Assembly: GCA_023228245.1 (NCBI GenBank)
Contig: JALOBN010000009.1
Location: 1-64,000 of the forward strand
Origin: Candidatus Pacearchaeota archaeon
Lineage (GTDB): Archaea > Nanoarchaeota > Nanoarchaeia > Pacearchaeales > GW2011-AR1
Direction: 5' to 3'
DNA: 64,000 nucleotides
Part shown: one piece after another, positions 44,170 through 51,993 of the stretch
Numbering within the stretch: the stretch's first letter is position 1
Layout of the letters: each line of letters opens with the position of its first letter
Made by a program: the position numbers and the translations under genes
Notes under the pieces: model-generated
Told to the model about the DNA's origin: nothing
The model's database searches: none
Seen by the model: the letters and a program-made list of their open reading frames with translations, nothing else

Positions 44170-44321
44170 TGTCGGCAATGATGACTGACCTGATCAAAGG
44201 CGATATACCAGCTCAGATAGCAAATGCCACGATCAGCAGTGGGAATGCTATGCTAAGGGTTGTGGTCATGCAGTACAAGTATGGCAAGCCTTCCAATGAT
44301 GGATTCAACCTATTGAAGTAA
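44010..44321 (+). CDS. Small basic protein
   Basis: 103 residues from ATG 44010 (AAAGGAG upstream). Lys/Ser-rich start (KRSITSKSKKASKSD), then LKVAEEGIRSGSDFAKLM and AQIANATISSGNAMLRVVVM, a helical pattern seen in small phage regulators. Overlaps the preceding gene by 160 bases. Confidence 0.55.
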   Translation: MATRDNAKRSITSKSKKASKSDVQGVASRTSPKARCLKVAEEGIRSGSDFAKLMSAMMTDLIKGDIPAQIANATISSGNAMLRVVVMQYKYGKPSNDGFNLLK

Positions 44322-44333
44322 GGGAACTAGGCA

Positions 44334-45512
44334 ATGCCTACCATTAAAACCAAGAAACTAGCTTCTGTGCTGAAGAAGGCCAATACGATTAGCAAAGCGA
44401 AGTCAAAGAGGAAAGATCCAGTGTGGGCTGGACCTTGTGACCCTAGTAACAGGGGCGGCATTACCCAATCACTGCTGTGTCAGTTCTTGGTGTGCCGTGA
44501 GCGATTCAGATTGCGAGTGGTTGAAGGATTGAGGTCTGCTGACTCTTTCAACCATCGCCTTGAATATGGGCAGATGTGGCACACGTGCGAAGAGTTTCTC
44601 GCAAAGCATCATGCTGCTATTTGGAAACAAGGTGAAAACCCGTGGGACCCTGCTCTTCGCTTTTATTGCCAGAATCTTTGCAAACAATATCGACTACAGC
44701 AAGAGCAGATACAGCACTGGTACAATGTCTGCAAGGTGCAGTTCCCCAGCTACGTGAAGTATTGGGCTAAACATCCAGACGTGAAGGCGCGCAATCCTCT
44801 GTTCCAAGAGGAAGTATTCAACGTGCCTTATCTGTTACCATCCGGTCGCACAGTCTACTTGCGCGGGAAGTTTGACAGTGTTGACTTAATCGGTAAGGGC
44901 AAGTCTGCCCGTATCTACCTCCAAGAAAACAAGACCAAGGGAGACATCGATGAGGTTCAGTTGAAACGACAGCTGCAATTTGACCTGCAAACGATGCTCT
45001 ATCTGACTGCCTTATGGAAGCAGTATTGCCCAACAGGCAAGGGTGGGTCTACGCTTGGTGCCCCTATCTTCGGTATTTGCTACAATGTAGTTCGTCGCCC
45101 ATTGAGCGGTGGTAAGGGGTCTATTGTCCAACGCAAGGGCAATGGTAAATCAACCAAGCCAGAGACCAATGAGGAATTCTACAAGCGACTGGGTGAGGTA
45201 ATTGAAGAGCAGCCGGAATTGTTCTTCATGCGATGGAAGGTAGAGGTGCTGCCTTCCGATATTGAGAGATTCAAGCGAGAATTTCTCAACCCAGTACTAG
45301 AGCAGTTGTGTGACTGGTGGGCAGTTGTTGGTGGAAACAAAACCCAATCCCAGTTTGACACAGAAGTAAACGGGGGCATTCATTGGCGTATGCCTTATGG
45401 GGTCTATTCACCGCTGCTGGATGGAGGATCTACCGAGATAGATGAGTATCTAACTTCTGGTTCCACATTAGGGCTAGAGAAAGCCTCTGAGTTGTTCCCT
45501 GAACTAAGGTGA
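44334..45512 (+). CDS. PD-(D/E)XK nuclease (RecB/Cas4-like)
   Basis: 392 residues. SLLCQFLVCRERFRLRVVEG is the RecB-type N-terminal motif; YLRGKFDSVDLI and IYLQENKTKGDIDE supply the D and ExK residues, and LQFDLQTMLYL the QxxxY-type motif. Likely an exonuclease acting with the Sak4-like ATPase downstream in recombination. Confidence 0.8.
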   Translation: MPTIKTKKLASVLKKANTISKAKSKRKDPVWAGPCDPSNRGGITQSLLCQFLVCRERFRLRVVEGLRSADSFNHRLEYGQMWHTCEEFLAKHHAAIWKQGENPWDPALRFYCQNLCKQYRLQQEQIQHWYNVCKVQFPSYVKYWAKHPDVKARNPLFQEEVFNVPYLLPSGRTVYLRGKFDSVDLIGKGKSARIYLQENKTKGDIDEVQLKRQLQFDLQTMLYLTALWKQYCPTGKGGSTLGAPIFGICYNVVRRPLSGGKGSIVQRKGNGKSTKPETNEEFYKRLGEVIEEQPELFFMRWKVEVLPSDIERFKREFLNPVLEQLCDWWAVVGGNKTQSQFDTEVNGGIHWRMPYGVYSPLLDGGSTEIDEYLTSGSTLGLEKASELFPELR

Positions 45513-45524
45513 TTGGAGGTAATC

Positions 45525-45764
45525 ATGGGAGATAAGTTACTGCGTTGGCTAGTAGAGCATAACGCAACTATCAGTTTCCACAATGCTGAAGAGTTTCATT
45601 GGACAGCTATTGATGTTCGTATTGGCGCAAGTAGCGTTACTCCGCCTTTATACGCTGGTTGCCGGCTTAGAGAACATGATTTGGCTAAACCCCAAGCCAT
45701 ACTTGATGCTGTAGAGAGGCTAGTTGAGCAAATCGAGAGACAGTTAAGGAGTGATTCGCTATGA
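45525..45764 (+). CDS. Unknown small protein
   Basis: 79 residues from ATG 45525 with GGAGG 6 bases upstream. HNATISFHNAEEFHWTAIDV then a helix (ILDAVERLVEQIERQL). Stop overlaps the next start (ATGA). Confidence 0.5.
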   Translation: MGDKLLRWLVEHNATISFHNAEEFHWTAIDVRIGASSVTPPLYAGCRLREHDLAKPQAILDAVERLVEQIERQLRSDSL

Positions 45765-45931
45765 TGGTGTCAATCCAAGAATTGTGGATGATGACTGCTA
45801 TATGGGTAGCCTACTCATTAGTCTATGCCTACTTTGGGAAACCAGCCAATGTAAGCATTCGTTTCAAAGAAGTGATCGACTCATTGGCCTTCACTCTGAT
45901 GGTGACAATAGTTGCTTGGTCAAGTAATTAG
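45761..45931 (+). CDS. Small membrane protein with two predicted helices
   Basis: 56 residues. Hydrophobic segments LWMMTAIWVAYSLVYAYF and SLAFTLMVTIVAW separated by a short polar loop. AAGGAG lies 10 bases upstream. Size and topology resemble small phage inner-membrane proteins; function unknown. Confidence 0.5.
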   Translation: MMVSIQELWMMTAIWVAYSLVYAYFGKPANVSIRFKEVIDSLAFTLMVTIVAWSSN

Positions 45932-45945
45932 TTGAAAGGACCAGC

Positions 45946-46179
45946 ATGATCTTATCTAGCATCGAATTAGCCGACGTAGATCGATTACTAACCAAGCTCG
46001 CTGAATATGATGGATCAATCCGCCTCAAAAAACTATCTCCTGGCCTTGCCGTAGTCACAGTTAGTATCAGCCAAGACGAGGTAGGTAATCCCGTCCGCTT
46101 GTCGGTACAACGGTGTGTCTTGCAAAAAGACGTACCTTCGGTATTGCCGGCTGGTAGTTTTGTGTGTGTGAGATTGTAG
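45946..46179 (+). CDS. Unknown small protein
   Basis: 77 residues after AAAGGA. ILSSIELADVDRLLTKLAEY then a beta hairpin (GLAVVTVSISQDE). Unknown. Confidence 0.45.
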   Translation: MILSSIELADVDRLLTKLAEYDGSIRLKKLSPGLAVVTVSISQDEVGNPVRLSVQRCVLQKDVPSVLPAGSFVCVRL

Positions 46180-46209
46180 AGGCGATTGAAGAACTAGAGG
46201 TCATCCTAA

Positions 46210-46443
46210 ATGCCAAAAATTCCCCGCAGCATTAAGATTAGGAAGCCAACTAAGACAGTTGCTCAGTTGGTGGAAGAGAAGAAGCTGCCCTCGCTAAACG
46301 AAATTACAACTGAGTTAGAGGAAATTCGTCTTGCTATGGACGCCTGTTCAAAACGGTTGCTAGACCTAACCACCAAGGTAATGTGCTTTGGGCTTAAGAC
46401 TCCGACAGGTAACTTACAGCCAGTTGATGATATTCCTTTCTAG
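46210..46443 (+). CDS. Unknown small coiled-coil protein
   Basis: 77 residues. Basic start (PRSIKIRKPTKTVAQL), then a heptad-like helix LNEITTELEEIRLAMDACSK, ending in VDDIPF, a short acidic-aromatic end reminiscent of SSB-tail partners. Unknown function. Confidence 0.45.
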   Translation: MPKIPRSIKIRKPTKTVAQLVEEKKLPSLNEITTELEEIRLAMDACSKRLLDLTTKVMCFGLKTPTGNLQPVDDIPF

Positions 46444-46462
46444 TAAGTAAAGGTAGATGGTT

Positions 46463-46912
46463 ATGACTTTCTCATATGTTCACTATGTCTACATTGGGCG
46501 TGACCCGTCGCTAGTTGGAAAGTCAGCATATGGTATTCTGATGAATTCAAAACCAGAAGAGCCAACTCTTAGAATTCAGGTAGACCAGAAAAATCATGCT
46601 TGGTCTTCTGGCTGGCATGACTCTCCAATAGAAGATTGGGCTGAATTAGTAGAAAGCTTAAGGTCACTATCCCAACTGGCTAAAGACAAGAAGAGTGTCT
46701 GCATCCTAGCCCCAGGTTGGACCGGGTATCGAGGCTACATTCCTGCCTCTAGGGCAATCAACTTCACTGGAGATACGCTACTACGTCTGTTTGAAGGAAA
46801 GAAAATCTGCATTTATAGACCGAAGAAAACTAAGCAACAACCTAAACAATCAGGAGAAGCAGATGCCGAAAGTTGTTCAGCAGTCAGCGAAGGTGAAACC
46901 CAAGGTAGCTAA
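46463..46912 (+). CDS. Unknown protein
   Basis: 149 residues; ATG 46463 has AAAGG at better spacing than ATG 46457. YVHYVYIGRDPSLVGKSAYG, SLSQLAKDKKSVCILAPGW. The last 50 bases overlap the next gene. No family recognised. Confidence 0.5.
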   Translation: MTFSYVHYVYIGRDPSLVGKSAYGILMNSKPEEPTLRIQVDQKNHAWSSGWHDSPIEDWAELVESLRSLSQLAKDKKSVCILAPGWTGYRGYIPASRAINFTGDTLLRLFEGKKICIYRPKKTKQQPKQSGEADAESCSAVSEGETQGS

Positions 46913-47705
46913 ACTTAGCAAAACTGATTCTGTGTGGGACCGTATTCGTCCTGTGGAATTAGGAAAGAAGGGGCTGACGGTAAATTTGTATGGACGTAGT
47001 GGTACTGGTAAGACGATACTGGCTTGCACTTTTCCTAAACCCCTACTTATCATTGGATTAGAAGACGGCACCAATTCAGTACACAATGTTGAAGGCGCTG
47101 AGTTTGTCTACATTAGCAGTAGTGAAGAAATGGGCGAATTGACTGAGAGAGCGGCTTCCACTAGGCGATTCAAGACGGTAGTTCTTGATACAGCTAGTAT
47201 GCTCCAAGATCTGATTCTCAGAGAGATTCTTGGTCTGGAAGAATTGCCGGCACAAAAATTTTGGGGTATGGCAACACGAGAACAATACGGCCAGTGTTCT
47301 CTACAGACAAAAGAGAGGTTGCGAGCTTTGCTGGATCTTTCCACCAAAGCGGCTATAAACGTGGTTATTGTGGCCCAAGAACGTGAATTCAATACGGAGG
47401 ACACCAGTAATTTGCTTATGCCGTTCGTAGCCAGCTCGCTTACTCCGAGTGTTGTAGGCTGGCTGAATCCAGCCTGTGATTACATCGGGCAAATGTTCAT
47501 ACGACAGAAGGAGGTAATCCAGAAATTCAAGGTTGCCGGCAAGGAGAAAGTGAAGCGAGTGGTTAAGGGGGTTGAGTATTGCCTGCGCACTGCTCCTGAT
47601 CCAACCTTCACCACCAAGTTCCGCCTTCCAAAAGGCACACCCATCCCAGACGTTATTGTTGACCCAGACTATGACAAAATCTATGCTCTAATCAAAGGGA
47701 GATGA
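46863..47705 (+). CDS. Sak4-like RecA-family ATPase
   Basis: 280 residues from ATG 46863 (AGGAG 7 bases upstream). VNLYGRSGTGKTILACTFPK is Walker A; FKTVVLDTASMLQDLI is Walker B; AINVVIVAQEREFNTED and FVASSLTPSVVGWLNPACD resemble the phage single-strand annealing ATPase Sak4. It would load on single-stranded DNA for recombination with the nuclease at 44334. Confidence 0.8.
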   Translation: MPKVVQQSAKVKPKVAKLSKTDSVWDRIRPVELGKKGLTVNLYGRSGTGKTILACTFPKPLLIIGLEDGTNSVHNVEGAEFVYISSSEEMGELTERAASTRRFKTVVLDTASMLQDLILREILGLEELPAQKFWGMATREQYGQCSLQTKERLRALLDLSTKAAINVVIVAQEREFNTEDTSNLLMPFVASSLTPSVVGWLNPACDYIGQMFIRQKEVIQKFKVAGKEKVKRVVKGVEYCLRTAPDPTFTTKFRLPKGTPIPDVIVDPDYDKIYALIKGR

Positions 47706-47712
47706 GACGGCT

Positions 47713-48099
47713 ATGGATCAGAACCAGAAACTCTATGCAATGGCCCGTGTTAAGGAAGTGTTGGAGACAAGAACCAAGGAACTGAAAGTGAAGTTCACTT
47801 CTTGTGTGAAGGAGGCTTCTGACAGGGCTAAGTTAGATGCGATTCGTGACAATGATGTAGAATTGCGGGGTGGGGCTAAGCTTACAATGACTTTGGCTGA
47901 AGCCTTCTACTTTGGTGACTTGGTTCCTGCTGAAGTGTTAGACGCTGACAAATACGAAAAGGCGTTAGCTGAGCTGAATGAAAGGGCAGCCAAAGTCAAA
48001 GACCGAATCATGCTAGGAGATAGTCGTATTGCATTACAAGAGTTACAGGCCTTCTTAGAGGAGAACAACATTGCTGATTCTAAGTCGAAAGCAGGGTGA
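47713..48099 (+). CDS. Unknown protein
   Basis: 128 residues, mostly helical and charged (LETRTKELKVKFTSCVKEAS; YEKALAELNERAAKVKDRIM). Its last 29 bases overlap csrA. Conserved position between recombination genes suggests a replication accessory protein, but this is inference. Confidence 0.45.
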   Translation: MDQNQKLYAMARVKEVLETRTKELKVKFTSCVKEASDRAKLDAIRDNDVELRGGAKLTMTLAEAFYFGDLVPAEVLDADKYEKALAELNERAAKVKDRIMLGDSRIALQELQAFLEENNIADSKSKAG

Positions 48100-48262
48100 G
48101 ACAATCTGTATCGGTAATGAAATCGAAGTTCAGGTGTTGTCGATTACAGGCAATCGGGTTAGCTTAGGGGTGGCTGGTCCTACAACAGCTAAAGCGGCAC
48201 CAGGAGAACGGCCTAAAGCGACAGCGAGCCTGTCACCTGGCTTGCCTAAGCTGGTTAGGTAG
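48071..48262 (+). CDS. csrA: CsrA-family RNA-binding regulator
   Basis: 63 residues from TTG 48071 with GAGGAG 7 bases upstream. MLILSRKQGETICIGNEIEV then VLSITGNRVSLGVAGP follows CsrA closely, including the Leu/Arg of the RNA-binding strand. The C-terminal part, normally ending in a VHREEIY-like helix, is replaced by a Pro/Ala-rich tail, so the second RNA-contact strand is altered. It probably modulates host or phage translation at GGA motifs. Confidence 0.85.
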   Translation: MLILSRKQGETICIGNEIEVQVLSITGNRVSLGVAGPTTAKAAPGERPKATASLSPGLPKLVR

Positions 48263-48339
48263 CAAACCCCAAAACCGGTAAAATAGAGTGTTATTACGAG
48301 AGATTCACCAATTTCTAGTTACTACTACAGGAGAGATGT

Positions 48340-49515
48340 ATGCCGAGTCAAACGAGCAAGTCCAGTCTGGTCACCAAGTTGGGATCCAAGCTGGCGAAGG
48401 CCGTGGAGAAGCACGCAGAGGATAAGACCGAGTACGACGTTAGCGGCAATTTGCCGGGAGGCATCGAGGGTGGAATTGCCAAGCTCGTGGATTGCAAGTT
48501 TGTGGAGATTGCTCCTGGCAAAACCAATGCTGGAGAGATTCTGTTTTACGCTGCAGCAACCGTCGTACGGCCAGTAGAGGTTGGCGGGCAACTGATTAAG
48601 GGGTTGCGCACCCAAATCAATGAGCCTCTATTCGACACTCCCACTCGCGCTCGTAAGACCTTTGATGAACACGTAGAAGAGGTGATGAACCGTCTGCGCA
48701 TCCTTAAGGGAGTAAAGCCTGGGCAAACCTTGGAGATTGGGGTAGATGACCTGGAGTCCTTGGCTGCTGAAGTTAAGGAAGAAGCCCCTTACATTCGATT
48801 CCGTACCTGGGCTGGCAGCAAGCAAACCCTTGTCAACCGTAACGGCAAGTTCTTCGTCGTTGGTGGCAAAACGGAGATGGGCCCTTACAAATCTGAGGAT
48901 GCGGCTAGGGCTGCCAACAAGTACATCGACCGTGAGCCAATGGTCAGCCACTATTGGGGTGAAGTGGTTGACTTTGTGCCAGAGGAAGGCGACGAGGTGG
49001 TTGACGAGAGTGGTGATGCTGAAGAGGTTGAGGAAGAGGCAGAAGAAGTCGAAGAGGCGGAGGAAGCCTCTGAGGATGAATCTGAAGACGAGGAAGAAGC
49101 TAGCGAAGGCGATGCAGAGGCTGATGAACTGGACGAATTGGCTACTCAAGCTGACGACGGCGACAAGGACGCTGTTAAGCAACTCAAGGCCAAGGCTATT
49201 GCAGCCGGTATCAGCAAGGAAGCCATGGCTGACGCTGAAAACTGGGCTGCTGTGGTCGAGATGATGCGGGCTAGCTCTGACGAAGAGGAAGAGACCGAAG
49301 AGGAAGCTGACGAGGAAGAGGAGGGAGAAGATGAAGAAGACGCAGATCCTGAGAAGGGTGACGTGGTTAACTTCAAACCACCCAAGGCTAAGAAGGCAGT
49401 AGAGGCGGAAGTGTTGCTGATCAACGCAAAGAAGCAAACTGCCAACGTTCGTACCGTCGATGATCGTAAGGTCTTCAAGGACGTGCCCTTGGCTCAAATC
49501 AGCAAGATCGAGTAA
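48340..49515 (+). CDS. Large protein with long acidic central region
   Basis: 391 residues. N-terminal 200 residues form a mixed domain (NLPGGIEGGIAKLVDCKFVE, VRPVEVGGQLIKGLRTQI). Residues about 215-270 and 305-335 are nearly pure Glu/Asp. The C-terminus is a small beta unit (EVLLINAKKQTANVRTV). Acidic tails are typical of single-strand DNA-binding and replication scaffold proteins, so such a role is possible. Confidence 0.5.
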   Translation: MPSQTSKSSLVTKLGSKLAKAVEKHAEDKTEYDVSGNLPGGIEGGIAKLVDCKFVEIAPGKTNAGEILFYAAATVVRPVEVGGQLIKGLRTQINEPLFDTPTRARKTFDEHVEEVMNRLRILKGVKPGQTLEIGVDDLESLAAEVKEEAPYIRFRTWAGSKQTLVNRNGKFFVVGGKTEMGPYKSEDAARAANKYIDREPMVSHYWGEVVDFVPEEGDEVVDESGDAEEVEEEAEEVEEAEEASEDESEDEEEASEGDAEADELDELATQADDGDKDAVKQLKAKAIAAGISKEAMADAENWAAVVEMMRASSDEEEETEEEADEEEEGEDEEDADPEKGDVVNFKPPKAKKAVEAEVLLINAKKQTANVRTVDDRKVFKDVPLAQISKIE

Positions 49516-49525
49516 CTAGTGTATT

Positions 49526-49607
49526 GGTTTGGGGGTAGCCGTGCGCACGGCAGGTATCTTTGAAGTAAAGTTCAAAGGCTGGTTCGAAACCAGCGTACCC
49601 CCAAACC
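49526..49607 (+). ncRNA. Cloverleaf RNA with perfect stems, tRNA-like
   Basis: Outer 12-base stem GGTTTGGGGGTA / TACCCCCAAACC encloses three hairpins: GCCG/CGGC, CTTTGAA/TTCAAAG and GCTGGTT/AACCAGC with CGA loop. The third resembles a T-arm (GGTTCGAAACC). There is no normal anticodon loop with U33, and the stems are unusually perfect, so a standard tRNA is unlikely. Confidence 0.5.
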
Positions 49608-49694
49608 TTTGTATTAAACACTTCCCAAACCAACTACTCCAAATCTTTTGAGTAGTATTATTCTCCCTACAACCTATCGCGAAGGAACAAAACA

Positions 49695-50009
49695 GTGGAC
49701 AGCAAATTTTGGGTAGTGATCAAGCAAGATACAGCTAAGCGAGCTAGCCTGTCGTTCAACCCTAGAGTCTACCCATCAGTTGGTGAGGCTAAGAATGAAG
49801 CTGAACGATTATGCAGAAAGGAACGGTGTAAGTTTTTTGTTCTTGAAGTAATTGCTGCCGTTGAGCCGGAGACTCCTCCAATTCCTCCAGTCATTTGGAA
49901 GGACATCACTAAAACCTATGACGGTAGCAATGGTAGTAAAGAACTAGAAGAATGTGACCAAGAAGATATTGACGATATTGATGAAGAGGAAGACGACGAA
50001 GCTGTCTGA
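49695..50009 (+). CDS. Unknown protein with acidic tail
   Basis: 104 residues from GTG after AAGGA. FWVVIKQDTAKRASLSFNPR and EAKNEAERLCRKERCKFFVL, then a poly-acidic C-terminus. Possibly a DNA-mimic or partner of the preceding acidic protein; unknown. Confidence 0.5.
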   Translation: MDSKFWVVIKQDTAKRASLSFNPRVYPSVGEAKNEAERLCRKERCKFFVLEVIAAVEPETPPIPPVIWKDITKTYDGSNGSKELEECDQEDIDDIDEEEDDEAV

Positions 50010-50155
50010 CAAGGTTTGAACTGAACACTTGTGGCCGTTCATAATGTTGAGCCACATCGCGGGTGCCGAGTCGTAAAGAGCACCTCATGCCGGATGCGTC
50101 AATGGCCGGCAACCTACCTCTACGGTTGATTACTTTTTCCTGTAGGGGTAGGTTT
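50010..50155 (+). ncRNA. Multi-hairpin region upstream of tRNA-Pro
   Basis: No open frame. Successive pairings TGTGGC/GCCACA, GGTGC/GCACC, GCCGG/CCGGC and ACCTACC/GGTAGGT suggest a structured leader or precursor to the tRNA. No known family recognised. Confidence 0.4.
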
Positions 50156-50229
50156 CAGGGCGTAGCTCAGTCTGGTAGAGCGCGTGGTTTGGGACCACGA
50201 AGTCGGAGGTTCAAATCCTCTCACCCTGA
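50156..50229 (+). tRNA. tRNA-Pro (UGG)
   Basis: Complete cloverleaf: acceptor CAGGGCG / CACCCTG, D-arm GCTC...GAGC, anticodon stem CGTGG/CCACG with loop TTTGGGA (anticodon TGG, U33 present), T-arm GGAGG-TTCAAAT-CCTCT, discriminator A. CCA is not encoded. One acceptor pair (C-A) is mismatched. Confidence 0.85.
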
Positions 50230-50233
50230 CTAA

Positions 50234-50343
50234 GGCCCGGTGGTGTAAGGCGCACGTCAGCAGAGTTGTCTCACCCTAGCATAGGGGCCGGGCATAGGCC
50301 GAGACAATGGCTGAAGGGCTCGGTTCGATTCCGGTCTGGGCCA
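50234..50343 (+). ncRNA. tRNA-like element with a 48-base anticodon loop
   Basis: Acceptor GGCCCGG/CTGGGCC (7 pairs, one G-T), D-arm GTG/CAC with GG in the loop, anticodon-position stem TCAGC/GCTGA, T-arm CTCGG-TTCGATT-CCGGT, discriminator A. Instead of a 7-base anticodon loop there are 48 bases with their own stem TTGTCTC/GAGACAA and two inner hairpins. No U33-like base follows the stem, so a simple intron is uncertain. Confidence 0.5.
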
Positions 50344-50425
50344 ATTAGAAGCAATAAGGCAGGTTCGATTCCTGCTCAATTGCAGAGGTCTGGTGAGACG
50401 AGAGGTGGGTTCGATTCCCACAGTG
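50344..50425 (+). ncRNA. Two T-arm-like fragments (tRNA remnants or minihelices)
   Basis: GCAGG-TTCGATT-CCTGC is flanked by GCAAT/ATTGC, making only an acceptor/T-arm minihelix; GTGGG-TTCGATT-CCCAC follows with no acceptor partner. Both lack D- and anticodon arms. They may be degraded tRNA genes. Confidence 0.4.
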
Positions 50426-50516
50426 TAGCACTGGGAGCGAAAGGCACGGCTGGCCCATCCGTTATCCCAAGTGGAGAACATTTGGGAGGGGCTTTCAAGT
50501 ATAAGGGGTAACAGCT

Positions 50517-50594
50517 GTGGTTATCAGACACTTAATAGTTCTGTCAATCGTATTGGGCATTCCGTGGGCTTGTGTGGCCGCAAGCCTACAATAA
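50517..50594 (+). CDS. Possible 25-residue hydrophobic peptide
   Basis: GTG start with AAGGGG about 9 bases upstream; VIRHLIVLSIVLGIPWACVA reads as one membrane helix. Short and isolated within an RNA-rich region, so uncertain. Confidence 0.3.
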   Translation: MVIRHLIVLSIVLGIPWACVAASLQ

Positions 50595-50599
50595 AACAC

Positions 50600-50755
50600 G
50601 ACGGCACCAACCCTGAGTAGTGTCAACTGCAACGGGTTGGAAAAGCTAGGGGAGTAGGTTGACGTCTACGATAGCACACTAGGCTCATACCCTGGAAGTC
50701 CAGTAACCCCGACTGGCCCGCTTCGGCGGTGTGGTGTAAGGGCTGCCGTCTTTTC
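50600..50755 (+). ncRNA. Candidate structured RNA with closing stem and T run
   Basis: GACGGCA (50600) pairs with TGCCGTC (50744), followed by TTTT. Inside: CCAACCC/GGGTTGG, GTCAAC/GTTGAC, CTGGA/TCCAG and CCGC-TTCG-GCGG, a classic UUCG tetraloop. About 155 bases without an open frame. Confidence 0.5.
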
Positions 50756-50778
50756 TATTCAACCACAAGGAGTAACTG

Positions 50779-50988
50779 ATGTTTTCTGTTCTACAAAAGC
50801 GAGAGATTGCAGAAAAGATTCAGACAATTCTTAGGGAAACTGTCCATCCAGAATTGCCAGAAGGTGAGATTCAATTTGAGATTCACATCAAAGGCGCTGA
50901 GTCCTGGAGTTGGGCAGTGATTCGTAACAATGGAGCGGTTACTAACCCAGGGGTAAATCCTTGGAATGAGAAACAAGACCCTAGATAA
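50779..50988 (+). CDS. Unknown small protein
   Basis: 69 residues after AAGGAG. QKREIAEKIQTILRETVHPE then GEIQFEIHIKGAESWSWAVI, a helix followed by a hairpin. Unknown. Confidence 0.5.
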   Translation: MFSVLQKREIAEKIQTILRETVHPELPEGEIQFEIHIKGAESWSWAVIRNNGAVTNPGVNPWNEKQDPR

Positions 50989-51000
50989 TGGAGAAACCAT

Positions 51001-51153
51001 ATGGACGTAACTGCAGCAATTAATATCTTAGGCTTGGTAATCTCACTGTCGACGCTTGGTGTGGTTGGGGCAGTTCACAGGCTAATCAGTAGATGTGAAC
51101 GGATCGCCAAAGCCCTAGAACAGCGGAATAGACAAGATGGTATTGGTAGCTGA
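51001..51153 (+). CDS. Small single-helix membrane protein
   Basis: 50 residues after GGAG. AAINILGLVISLSTLGVVGA forms one membrane helix, followed by a basic amphipathic end (RLISRCERIAKALEQRNR). Unknown function. Confidence 0.5.
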   Translation: MDVTAAINILGLVISLSTLGVVGAVHRLISRCERIAKALEQRNRQDGIGS

Positions 51154-51155
51154 CA

Positions 51156-51320
51156 ATGCCTAGAATTCCTCCCGACAAGCCGAAGTCTAAGCCTACAACC
51201 AAGCCCTCTTGCCTTGCTTGCGGTGGTGCAGGAAGAGCAAGCAAGAAGTGGGCTGTCTGCCCCATCTGTAAAGGAAAGCCAAATGGACGACTCCCAGCTA
51301 CTCAGCAATCAAAGCCCTAA
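51156..51320 (+). CDS. Small zinc-knuckle protein
   Basis: 54 residues. Lys/Pro-rich start, then CLACGGAGRASKKWAVCPIC, two CxxC pairs that would bind one zinc. The end overlaps the next start by 38 bases. Confidence 0.5.
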   Translation: MPRIPPDKPKSKPTTKPSCLACGGAGRASKKWAVCPICKGKPNGRLPATQQSKP

Positions 51321-51657
51321 ACATAATTTCGTTTCACATATAGTAGGAAGAGGACATGGATGCGATTACACCATTGGGTGTAATGCAGTTGTGATAAGGC
51401 TTCCTGAAGACTTGCAGAGTCTGGATGAAGCTTTAGAGTATGTGAAGACACAAGAGAAAGAGGGGTGTCTCCCCTATTATGGTTTAAGCCAAGTTGAAAA
51501 GGTGTTAATTTACGATATCTGTGGTATTGGCTGTATTTCAGCAGAGGAAATCAGGATACAACAGAGTACAGCTAATAAAAATCGGGAAATTGCGTTCGAA
51601 GAAGCCAATCTACAACAGGCTCAGAATAGGCTAGATGCCTTGAGGAAATCCAAATGA
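51283..51657 (+). CDS. Unknown protein
   Basis: 124 residues from ATG 51283 (AAAGGA upstream). GRGHGCDYTIGCNAVVIRLP, then LEYVKTQEKEGCLPYYGLSQ and a helical tail (NLQQAQNRLDALRKSK). The stop overlaps the next ATG. Confidence 0.5.
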   Translation: MDDSQLLSNQSPKHNFVSHIVGRGHGCDYTIGCNAVVIRLPEDLQSLDEALEYVKTQEKEGCLPYYGLSQVEKVLIYDICGIGCISAEEIRIQQSTANKNREIAFEEANLQQAQNRLDALRKSK

Positions 51658-51992
51658 AAATTTCCCCAAGCGGAACTGAGTATGAACCTGGAGACCCATG
51701 CAACCTATCATTCTGTCTAGCCTGCTGTCCAATTTGTGGGGTAAGGTTAGATAGCCCAGACTGCGATGGATATACAACTGGAGGGCACGTTCATTGTGGA
51801 CTTAACTCGCGTTTGAATCGTATTCTGTTTAGGGCTTGTTCTAAGCATTTCAAACAAGCTGAAATAATGCCTATTAGACAACCCTGTAACAAAGCCCCAG
51901 GTTACTTGGGTGAGTGGAATCCAGCTTGGGGCATCGCAGCTAAAGTCGTGTTCTTTGGTAATCCAAAGTCTAAGATAGTTAGGATCATATGA
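51654..51992 (+). CDS. Unknown Cys-rich protein
   Basis: 112 residues, ATGA-coupled. CNLSFCLACCPICGVRLDSP gives a dense Cys cluster; later HVHCGLNSRLNRILFRACSK. Likely metal-binding. Confidence 0.5.
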   Translation: MKISPSGTEYEPGDPCNLSFCLACCPICGVRLDSPDCDGYTTGGHVHCGLNSRLNRILFRACSKHFKQAEIMPIRQPCNKAPGYLGEWNPAWGIAAKVVFFGNPKSKIVRII

Positions 51993-51993
51993 C

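Noticed and set aside
48628..49497. 289-codon minus-strand frame
   Set aside because: Antisense of the acidic-repeat gene; GAA/GAG-rich coding yields Phe/Leu-rich antisense frames without stops.
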